Shown: piece by piece, positions 37,715 through 44,478 of the stretch
Position numbering within the stretch: the stretch's first letter is position 1
How the letters are laid out: each line of letters starts with the position of its first letter
Notes under the pieces: generated by a model
Told to the model about the DNA's origin: nothing
The model's database searches: none
The model's input: only the letters and a program-made list of their open reading frames with translations
Assembly: GCA_032124015.1 (NCBI GenBank)
Contig: JAQBEH010000098.1
Span: forward strand, 1-64,000
Reading direction: 5' to 3'
DNA: 64,000 nt
From: DASRJG01 sp032124015
GTDB lineage: Bacteria; Acidobacteriota; Polarisedimenticolia; Polarisedimenticolales; DASRJG01
Program-made: the position numbers and the translations under genes

Positions 37715-38266
37715 TTAAATAAACAGCGTCAGGTGCGCGCGGCGCGCCAGCGACAAGAACGCGGCCGCGCCGCCGAATTCGACACCCGGAATGAACGCAT
37801 CGTTTTCGAAGCCGAACACATCCATCGTCATCTGGCAGGCGATGAGCCGAACGCCCGACTCGCGCGCGACGTCGAGCAGTTCACTGATCGTCGCGACGTT
37901 CTTCTTTTTGAACATCGATTTCATCATCATGGTCGCCATCCCTTGCATCCCCGGCAGCGCGTTGACCAGGTCGGGCATCGGCAGCGGCATCGGCATGCCG
38001 GGGTTGGCCACGGGCGAGACCCTGAGCTTCGTTTCGAAGTCCTTGTGGATGATGTTCAGGCCGTAGAACGTGAAGAAGATCGAGGTCTCCATTCCCGCCG
38101 CGGCTGCGGCCGTCGCCAAAATCAGAGGCGGGTAGGCCCAATCGAGAGTCCCCTTCGACGCGATGATTGCGGCCTTCTTCGTTGCCGGGTCTTTCTTGAA
38201 CGCGGCTTCGATCTCTTCGCGGACTATGCGGCGAATGGTGTCTTCGGTCGAATCAACGTCGATCAT
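37715..38266 (-). CDS. DsrE/DsrF-like (DsrE2) sulfur-carrier protein
   Basis: 183 residues. The N-terminal 30 residues are charged and helical; the DsrE2 domain then starts at KKAAIIASKGTLDWAYPPLILATAAAAAGM. A Met-rich linker (GMPMPLPMPDL, MATMMMKSMFKKK) follows, then GVRLIACQMTMDVFGF, which holds the conserved Cys near residue 144. Family members pass sulfur to or from TusA. It is the first gene of the sulfur cluster. The stop codon sits in an AT-rich TTTAATTAA run next to repeat S3. Confidence 0.88.
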   Translation of the reverse strand: MIDVDSTEDTIRRIVREEIEAAFKKDPATKKAAIIASKGTLDWAYPPLILATAAAAAGMETSIFFTFYGLNIIHKDFETKLRVSPVANPGMPMPLPMPDLVNALPGMQGMATMMMKSMFKKKNVATISELLDVARESGVRLIACQMTMDVFGFENDAFIPGVEFGGAAAFLSLARRAHLTLFI

Positions 38267-38306
38267 GGCGGCCCCCCCATTTGCTGCCTGCGCATTATAG
38301 CCTGCC

Positions 38307-41300
38307 TCAGTGGAAGTCCCGGCTTCCCACCTCGACCGGTCGCGTGTCGATCTTCGGCCGCCAGAAGCTGTCGGCGATCAGGTGCGTGACGCCGTCTTGC
38401 ACCTGCAGCCTCCCCGTGACACCGAGAAACGACGCGGTCTTCACGAGCAGGCGGAACTGTTCGTAAACCTTCGCCCACGTAACCACGTTGACGAAACCCG
38501 TCTCGTCCTCGAGCGTGAGGAAGACGACGCCCGAGGCGGTCCCGGGGCGCTGCCGGCAGATGACGAGCCCGGCGTAGTGCGTACGGCGGCCGTCGGGCAT
38601 CGAGCGGACTTCCCCCGCGTCGGGGAGGCGCTTCGCACGCATCGTGGCGCGCAAGGGCTGGAGCGGGTGCCCCTGTGCGGAGAGGTTCATCGTCGCGTAG
38701 TCCCAGCCGATCGACTCATAGACGTCGAGATCGGTGAAGGCTGCGGAGAGTTCGTGAGACGGAAGATCGAAGCGGGGCGCATAAGGGGACGCTCCCCGTT
38801 TTTCCGACGAGTTCCCCGGATACCGCTCGTCGGAAGAATCGGAGAGCGTCCCCTTATGCGTTCTCAGCGCGGAGCTCCTCTTCCCGGACCAGAGCGCTCC
38901 GCGCCGATTTTTCGTGAACGCCGCGAAGGCGCCCGATTCCGCGAGACGCGTCGTGGCGCCGTCGTCGAGCTTGGCGCGCCGCACGACATCGTCGATCGAT
39001 GTAAACGTCTTTTCGGCGCGCGCTTCGAGAATGCGCTGCGCCGTGGCTTCGTGCAGCCCCTTGACGTAACGGAGCCCGAGCCTGAGCGCTAGACGAAACA
39101 CGGGAGGAGGTGACACGCCCCTTTTTTCTGACAAGCTCCCCGGATACCGCTTGTCAGAAAAATAGGGGCGTGTCACCTCCTCCCGTGTTTCGTCTAGCGC
39201 GCAGTCCCACGCGCTCATCGCGACGTCGACGGGAAGCACGACGAGGCCGTGCCGCTTGGCGTCGTCGATAATCGTGGAGGCCGTGTAGAACCCCATCGGC
39301 TGCGCGTTCAGAAGCGAGCAGGTGAACACGTCGAGGTGATGCCGGCGCATCCACGCGGTCGCGTACGCGATCAACGCGAAACTCGCAGCGTGACTTTCCG
39401 GAAAGCCGTACTCGCCGAAGCCGCGAATCTGTTCGAAGACGCGCTGCGCGAACTCTTCCTCGATCCCCTTCGCCGTCATGCGCGACACGAGGCGCTCGCG
39501 GTGCCGTTCGATCCGCCCCGTCTTCCGCCATGCGGCCATGTCGCGGCGCAGCTGGTCGGCCTCGCCGGGGGTGTAGTCGGCGGCAACCATCGCGAGGCGG
39601 ATCACCTGTTCCTGAAACAGCGGCACGCCGAGCGTCTTCGCGAGCACCGGCGCAAGGCACTCGTGCGGGAAGACGACAGGCTCTTCTCCCGAGCGTCTCT
39701 TCAAATAGGGATGGACCATGCCGCCGGTGATCGGACCGGGACGCACGATCGACACTTCGATGACGAGGTCGTAGTACGTCCGCGGCTTCAGGCGCGGCAG
39801 CATCGCCATCTGCGCGCGGCTTTCGATCTGGAAGACGCCCACCGTATCGCCGGCGCAGATCATGTCGTAGGTGGTTGGATCTTCCTTGGGGATCGTCGCG
39901 AGTCCGAGGTCAATTCTCTTGTGCTTGCGCAGCAGGTCGAACCCCTTGTGGAGTTGGTTCAAAGCCCCCAACCCAAGAAGGTCGACCTTGAAGAGACCCA
40001 GTTCCTCGATCATGTCCTTGTCCCACTGGATCACCGTGCGGTCGGGCATCGAGCCGTTTTCGATCGGGACGATCGTCGCCACCGGCTCGTGCCCCAGCAG
40101 GAAGCCACCGGGGTGGATCGAGAGGTGTCGCGGGAAATCGAGCAATTCTCCCGCGAGGCGGATCAGGTGCTGATGCGTGGGATGTTCCGGGTCGAGGCCC
40201 GCGGCTTCAAACGCCGACGGATCGACGTCGCCGTACATCGGGAGGATCTTCGACACGCGGTCGAGCGCCGTCTCCGGGAGGCCGAGCACCTTCCCGACCT
40301 CACGCACCGCCGAGCGCACGCGGTAGCGGATGACGTTCGCCACCATCGCCGCGTTCGTCCTTCCGTACTTGGTATAGACGTGCTGGATAACCTCTTCGCG
40401 GCGGTCGTGCTCGATGTCGAGATCGATGTCCGGCGGCTCGGCGCGCTCTTTCGAGAGGAACCGCTCGAAGAGCAAACCCATCGCGACCGGATCGACCGCG
40501 GTGATCCCGAGCACGTAACACACCGCCGAGTTCGCCGCGGAGCCGCGCCCCTGGCAGAGGATCCCCTGCTCCCGGCAGAAGCGGACGATCTCCCACATCG
40601 TCAGGAAGTAGCCGCCGTAGTCGAGGTCTTCGATCAGCGCGAGTTCTTTATTGACCTGGTCGGCGACAGCAGCAGGAACGCCTCCGGGGTAGCGCTCGGC
40701 CGCCCCGCGAAACGTGAGCGTGCGCAGCCACTCCGATGACGTCGTGCCGTCGGGCAGCTTTTCTGCCGGGTAGCGGTAGCGCAGTTGGTCGAGAGAGAAG
40801 GTGCAGCGCGCGGCAACGTCTTCCGTGCGTGCGACCGCGGCGGGGTCGTCCTCGAACAAACGCCGGAACGCGATCGGCGTTTTCAACGCATGCTCGTCGT
40901 TGGGCTTCAACAACCGCCCCGCCTCGGACAGCTTCACCTTGTAGCGAAGCGCGGTGAATACGTCCTGAAGCGGCCGGCGCGCCTTCTGGTGATAGAGCAC
41001 TTCGTGCGCGGCGACGATCGGAATCGAGAGTTTCGCCGCGCGGTGCCTCAGGCGCGCCTCTTGGCGCGGCTCTTCCGCGCGACGGTGCCTCACCGCCATC
41101 GCGTAGGCGCGATCCCCGAAGGCTTCCTTCAGGCCAGCTCCGACGAAAAACGGGTCGGGCTCTTTCGTCAGAAGGCTGCGCTCACCGCCCCACAGCGCGA
41201 CGAGATCGGAGGCGTGCTCGTAAACTTCGCGCCACCCGACGACGCTCGATCCCTTTTCCGAGCGCCGCCGTCCTACGGTGATCAGTTGGCAGAGGTTCGC

Positions 41301-41552
41301 GTAGCCGGCGCGATTGCCTGCCAAGAGCACGACCGTCGAGCCGTCGTCGAGCGACAGCTCGGAGCCGACGATCAGCTTGACCCCCGCCTCTTTCGTGGCG
41401 ACGTGCGCCTCGACGATGCCGTAGACGCCGTCGCGATCGGTCAGCGCGATTGACGCGAGGCCGCGAGCTGCCGCAGCCTCGATTAACTCCTCGGGTTGCG
41501 AGGCGCCTTCGAGAAAAGAGAAGGAGGATTTGCAGAAGAGCGGGGCATACAT
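38307..41552 (-). CDS. dnaE2: Error-prone DNA polymerase DnaE2 with two in-frame palindromic insertions
   Basis: 1081 residues. The N-terminal PHP domain begins YAPLFCKSSFSFLEGASQPEE-like, and the polymerase catalytic aspartates are in EPPDIDLDIEHDRREEV near residue 377. The C-terminal OB domain (GVVFLTLEDETGFVNVV) is followed by the normal family ending. It performs translesion synthesis with ImuA/ImuB under LexA control. Two palindromic elements are translated within it (about residues 785-822 and 898-925). Each encodes SDxRYPGxxSEKRGxSP, absent from ordinary DnaE2. Catalytic motifs lie upstream and the frame is intact, so function may be retained. Confidence 0.94.
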   Translation of the reverse strand: MYAPLFCKSSFSFLEGASQPEELIEAAAARGLASIALTDRDGVYGIVEAHVATKEAGVKLIVGSELSLDDGSTVVLLAGNRAGYANLCQLITVGRRRSEKGSSVVGWREVYEHASDLVALWGGERSLLTKEPDPFFVGAGLKEAFGDRAYAMAVRHRRAEEPRQEARLRHRAAKLSIPIVAAHEVLYHQKARRPLQDVFTALRYKVKLSEAGRLLKPNDEHALKTPIAFRRLFEDDPAAVARTEDVAARCTFSLDQLRYRYPAEKLPDGTTSSEWLRTLTFRGAAERYPGGVPAAVADQVNKELALIEDLDYGGYFLTMWEIVRFCREQGILCQGRGSAANSAVCYVLGITAVDPVAMGLLFERFLSKERAEPPDIDLDIEHDRREEVIQHVYTKYGRTNAAMVANVIRYRVRSAVREVGKVLGLPETALDRVSKILPMYGDVDPSAFEAAGLDPEHPTHQHLIRLAGELLDFPRHLSIHPGGFLLGHEPVATIVPIENGSMPDRTVIQWDKDMIEELGLFKVDLLGLGALNQLHKGFDLLRKHKRIDLGLATIPKEDPTTYDMICAGDTVGVFQIESRAQMAMLPRLKPRTYYDLVIEVSIVRPGPITGGMVHPYLKRRSGEEPVVFPHECLAPVLAKTLGVPLFQEQVIRLAMVAADYTPGEADQLRRDMAAWRKTGRIERHRERLVSRMTAKGIEEEFAQRVFEQIRGFGEYGFPESHAASFALIAYATAWMRRHHLDVFTCSLLNAQPMGFYTASTIIDDAKRHGLVVLPVDVAMSAWDCALDETREEVTRPYFSDKRYPGSLSEKRGVSPPPVFRLALRLGLRYVKGLHEATAQRILEARAEKTFTSIDDVVRRAKLDDGATTRLAESGAFAAFTKNRRGALWSGKRSSALRTHKGTLSDSSDERYPGNSSEKRGASPYAPRFDLPSHELSAAFTDLDVYESIGWDYATMNLSAQGHPLQPLRATMRAKRLPDAGEVRSMPDGRRTHYAGLVICRQRPGTASGVVFLTLEDETGFVNVVTWAKVYEQFRLLVKTASFLGVTGRLQVQDGVTHLIADSFWRPKIDTRPVEVGSRDFH
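38778..38860. repeat. Long composite palindromic element, copy 2 (inside dnaE2)
   Basis: Arms CGCATAAGGGGACGCTCCCCG and its near-perfect reverse complement enclose an inner stem TTCCGACGAG/CTCGTCGGAA around the loop TTCCCCGGATACC. The element is read in frame by dnaE2 on the minus strand, giving SDSSDERYPGNSSEKRG within a low-complexity stretch. Outer arms are shorter than those of copies 1, 3 and 4. Confidence 0.92.
39086..39200. repeat. Long composite palindromic element, copy 3 (inside dnaE2)
   Basis: A 115-base palindrome with arms of about 50 bases: from GCGCTAGACGAAACACGGGA to its reverse complement at 39200. The inner stem is TCTGACAAG/CTTGTCAGA around the loop CTCCCCGGATACC. dnaE2 reads through it in frame (FSDKRYPGSLSEKRGVSP). 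The outer 25 bases of the arms match neither the other copies nor the short units, and look like local dnaE2 sequence present in both orientations. Confidence 0.94.
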
Positions 41553-41562
41553 GACGGGGGCA

Positions 41563-43080
41563 CTACCCCACCTCCCCCTGCAAGAACCACCGGCTCTTCG
41601 CCCGGTCGTAAAACACCCACAGCTGCTCTCCGTTTTTCGTTTCGGCGAAGTGATAGTCGCGGAAGGTCGGCTGCTTCCACCAGTGTCCCGACACCATGTA
41701 CGGCCCGTTCACCTTCACGACGGGACCCTGCGCCAACCCGCGCAATAGCCAGCCGTCGGGCTCGTGGCGCTCGCGCGGCGGGAGCGGAACCGGCGTCGTG
41801 TAGAGGCGGCGGATGAGGCGAGGCTCGTCCACGGGGCGGGGCTTGGCTTCGGTCAGCGCGGACAGGGGAACCCACGCGAACCGATCTTCGGGAAGATGCG
41901 CGTCGCGCGGTTCGGCGCGCACGACCGCGTCGTCGCCCAACGCCGCCTTCACGCGGGCCAGAGCCCTCGCGCCGGCTTCGAGGTCGCGGCGATTCTTGAC
42001 GGCGAATAGCTCGCGCTGCTTTTCAACGGCCGGTGTCTCGCGCGCGACGAGGATGATCTCCATCACGCCATCGGGAAGCTGCCGCACCGCCTGCAAGCGC
42101 AGGCGGATCAACTCGAGCAGAACCTTGGGGACGAGGGTCGGCGCCGCAGGCTGGATCGATTCGAGGTGATCGCCCAAGCGCTCGAAACGGAAAGCGATCT
42201 GCAGCTCGGCGAGCGCGCGCCCTTTATCTGCGATCTCGTCCAACATCTGGCCGATCGCCTCTTCGATCCGCGCGACGAGGCGCGAGGCGTCGAGCTCGGG
42301 ATTGTCCAAGATCAGCCGCCGCATCGCGGGGACGTCGGGACGCTCGGGAACGAGCGGCTGCGTCAAGGCGCCTGACGCCAAGCGATGAAGGCGCCGGACC
42401 TCGGGGCCGAAGCGCACGCCCACGCCGTCTAGCGGAAGGTCGACGAACTGGCCGACCGTCGTGACGCCCAGCTTCAAGAGCGTGTCGCGCGCCGAGATCG
42501 GTAGCGACAGCCGGTCGAGGCGGACCTCGCGCGCCGCGGCGCGTTCGGATGCGGCGGAATCAAAGACACGCACGAACGGGGACAGTCCCGAAGAACGGGA
42601 CAGTCCCCTTCTCCCCTTCGCAACCACATACACGGCGAAGCGGTCGAAGCCGACGGCGATCGACGCGACGAACCCCGCGCGGACGAGTTCGGCGTGCAGC
42701 GACGACGCCCACTCGGACAGCGAGCCGAACAAGCGTAAGAGCCCTTTCGCGTCGAGCCAGAAGACGCCGGGCTCGTCCTCGCCGGGTTCGACGAAGGGCG
42801 TGAAACGCCGGAGCAACTCCGCAATCTGCGCGATCTCGTCGGCGATGTCTTTCGGGAGAACGACGGCGGCGCGCAAACCCGCTGCGAGCGAGAGCCCCGC
42901 CGCATAGCGCATGCCGGTACGAATCCCGGCCGCACGGGCCTTTTCGTTGATCCAGAGGATCGTCCCCTGCGGCGTGTCGGCTTCGACAACGGCTGCGGGA
43001 TGCTCGCGCCAGTCCGGGTGCTTGCGCAGCAGGAGTTGGAGCGGGAACGCGGGAAGATCAATGCAGGCCGTCTGGTCCAC
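41563..43080 (-). CDS. imuB: ImuB, Y-family polymerase-like mutasome protein
   Basis: 505 residues. The Y-family-like start is CIDLPAFPLQLLLRKHPDW, but the two catalytic carboxylates of active DinB polymerases are not evident, as expected for ImuB. A helix-hairpin-helix region (LLKLGVTTVGQFVDLP near residue 200) and a C-terminal WKQPTFRDYHFAETKNGEQLWVFYD segment are typical. ImuB recruits DnaE2 and the beta clamp. A short palindromic unit is translated near residues 158-168. It overlaps imuA by 23 bases and precedes dnaE2 by 10. Confidence 0.9.
   Translation of the reverse strand: MDQTACIDLPAFPLQLLLRKHPDWREHPAAVVEADTPQGTILWINEKARAAGIRTGMRYAAGLSLAAGLRAAVVLPKDIADEIAQIAELLRRFTPFVEPGEDEPGVFWLDAKGLLRLFGSLSEWASSLHAELVRAGFVASIAVGFDRFAVYVVAKGRRGLSRSSGLSPFVRVFDSAASERAAAREVRLDRLSLPISARDTLLKLGVTTVGQFVDLPLDGVGVRFGPEVRRLHRLASGALTQPLVPERPDVPAMRRLILDNPELDASRLVARIEEAIGQMLDEIADKGRALAELQIAFRFERLGDHLESIQPAAPTLVPKVLLELIRLRLQAVRQLPDGVMEIILVARETPAVEKQRELFAVKNRRDLEAGARALARVKAALGDDAVVRAEPRDAHLPEDRFAWVPLSALTEAKPRPVDEPRLIRRLYTTPVPLPPRERHEPDGWLLRGLAQGPVVKVNGPYMVSGHWWKQPTFRDYHFAETKNGEQLWVFYDRAKSRWFLQGEVG
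42578..42608. repeat. Short palindromic unit S4 inside imuB (double unit)
   Basis: GGGGACAGTCCCG-AAGAA-CGGGACAGTCCCC: two GGGACAGTCCC units in inverted arrangement with one mismatch pair. imuB reads it in frame (GLSRSSGLSP). It sits where ordinary ImuB has a short loop between the palm-like part and the helix-hairpin-helix region. Confidence 0.82.
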
Positions 43081-43711
43081 GACACACCTCCACGATGTTC
43101 CAGGTGGTACCCCCGCGCTTGTCCTTCAGGGCGGCAACCTCGCAGCGAAAGCGCCCCACCTCGCCGCGCGCGCGCGAGGCGGTGTGCGCCCGCAGCGACA
43201 CGAGCGGACCCAACGACGGCCGCGCCGCGTCTTTGTTGGTTAGGCACACGATCGCCGCGTCGTGCTGCCTCGCCAGCATCGCCAAGCGCGACGTTGCGTG
43301 CATGGGGAGGCGCGCTTCGCTGCCCAGATCGAGAACGACGAGGCCGAACGCCCCCGAACGCACCAGAAGATCGGCCGCCTTCGCCGCCGTGATGGCATTC
43401 CCCGTCCACACGACAACGAGAGCCGCGAGGTCGACGCCGGTGTCCGCGGCGTCGGGCGGATAGAACGGCGCATCTTTGCGGCCGATCCACGCCACCGGTT
43501 CGGCGCGGCGCTGCGCGTCGAGCACGAGCCGGAACGTCAGCGTCAGCGGCGCGCCCGAAACCGACGCGGATATTTCGGTGAGGCGGGCGGCGAACGTGGG
43601 GAGTGAGACAAGGGAACATTCCCCTTTTTCCCGACAAGCTCCCCGGATACCGCTTGTCGGGAAAATAGGGGAATGTTCCCTTGTCTCACTCCCCACGTTC
43701 GTCGCCATCAC
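43058..43711 (-). CDS. imuA: ImuA, RecA-like mutasome accessory protein
   Basis: 217 residues. GTG 43711 and ATG 43708 follow the lexA stop directly (TAGTGATG). The core from about residue 42 resembles the RecA/SulA-like ImuA fold: LVVVWTGNAITAAKAADLLVRSGAFGLVVLDLG, then AMLARQHDAAIVCLTNKD and a C-terminal RCEVAALKDKRGG. Residues 5-38 are encoded by a palindromic element, so the N-terminus is atypical. ImuA acts with ImuB and DnaE2 in damage-induced mutagenesis. Confidence 0.82.
   Translation of the reverse strand: MMATNVGSETREHSPIFPTSGIRGACREKGECSLVSLPTFAARLTEISASVSGAPLTLTFRLVLDAQRRAEPVAWIGRKDAPFYPPDAADTGVDLAALVVVWTGNAITAAKAADLLVRSGAFGLVVLDLGSEARLPMHATSRLAMLARQHDAAIVCLTNKDAARPSLGPLVSLRAHTASRARGEVGRFRCEVAALKDKRGGTTWNIVEVCRGPDGLH
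43591..43701. repeat. Long composite palindromic element, copy 4 (5' end of imuA)
   Basis: A 111-base palindrome from CGAACGTGGGGAGTGAGACA to its reverse complement at 43701. The inner stem TTCCCGACAAG/CTTGTCGGGAA encloses the loop CTCCCCGGATACC. Each arm holds a short unit (AAGGGAACATTCCCCTTTTT). It is translated as part of imuA but in a different frame from the dnaE2 copies. It begins about 10 bases after the imuA start. Confidence 0.94.
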
Positions 43712-44316
43712 TACTCCAGAACCCGGCGCACTTCGACGACCTTGCCCAAGATTTTCACGTCGCCCGGCTCGGGGACGATCGGCTGGTAGGCGTCGTTTGC
43801 GGGATGCAGCTCGATGCGCCCGCGCTTCACACGGAAGCGCTTGACCGTCGCCTCGTCGCCGACCAGTGCTACGACGATCTCGCCCGAGTCGGCGCGCGGC
43901 TGGCGGCGCACGACCACGACATCGCCATCCAGGATCCCGGCGTCTTTCATGCTGTCGCCGCGAACCCGCAGGCTGAACAATTCACCGGGGCTGCTCCGCG
44001 TCTGCACGGGGAGGTGTCCTTCGAGATCTTCGATCGCCAGCCCGAGCGGGCCCGCAGAAACGCGACCGAGAAGAGGCACCATGATCGTTGGCGCCTCGCC
44101 GCGGCCGGGGAGACGGAAGCCGCGTGCGACCTTGGGCTCTTTCTTCAACCGCCCGTCTTCGACCAAGGCATCGAGGTGCTCGCGCGCGGTCTGCGGGGAG
44201 CGGAAGCCGAACGCTTCCATCACTTCCCGCACCGTTGGGGGCCGGCCCCCGGCGAGGCGGTCGCGGACGAAACGAAAGACTTTTTCGCGTGTCTGACCGG
44301 CCGGCGTGCGCCCCAT
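43711..44316 (-). CDS. lexA: LexA repressor
   Basis: 201 residues from ATG 44316, behind AAGGAGG; an upstream extension lacks a ribosome binding site. The N-terminal winged helix spans about residues 5-62 (PPTVREVMEAFGFRSPQTAREHL). The self-cleavage Ala-Gly lies in GRVSAGPLG near residue 82, the catalytic Ser in RGDSMKDAGI near 118, and the Lys in EATVKRF near 155. It represses SOS genes until RecA filament triggers cleavage. It heads lexA-imuA-imuB-dnaE2, so autoregulation probably controls the mutasome as well. Confidence 0.96.
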   Translation of the reverse strand: MGRTPAGQTREKVFRFVRDRLAGGRPPTVREVMEAFGFRSPQTAREHLDALVEDGRLKKEPKVARGFRLPGRGEAPTIMVPLLGRVSAGPLGLAIEDLEGHLPVQTRSSPGELFSLRVRGDSMKDAGILDGDVVVVRRQPRADSGEIVVALVGDEATVKRFRVKRGRIELHPANDAYQPIVPEPGDVKILGKVVEVRRVLE

Positions 44317-44351
44317 GCTCTTACCTCCTTCGAGGATCCGTGCGTGGGACG

Positions 44352-44377
44352 AGTATACCGTACAAATGTATTGTAAA
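44352..44377 (-). promoter_or_regulatory. Candidate lexA promoter with overlapping LexA operator
   Basis: Reading the minus strand, TTTACA (44377-44372) and TATACT (44357-44352) resemble -35 and -10 boxes, with a short 14-base spacer. Between them lies TACAAATGTA (44361-44370), an inverted TACA/TGTA, in an AT-rich island of a GC-rich region. Position 36 bases upstream of the lexA start suggests an autoregulatory SOS box. The motif does not match the classical E. coli or Bacillus boxes. Confidence 0.45.
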
Positions 44378-44478
44378 CCAGAAAAACCGTAACAATTAAC
44401 ACGCATCCCGCCGTGCTATCGTCGGGTCGTCGCCGCGTCGGCGACCTGAAGAGTCAGAACTCAACATAAGGACATGGA

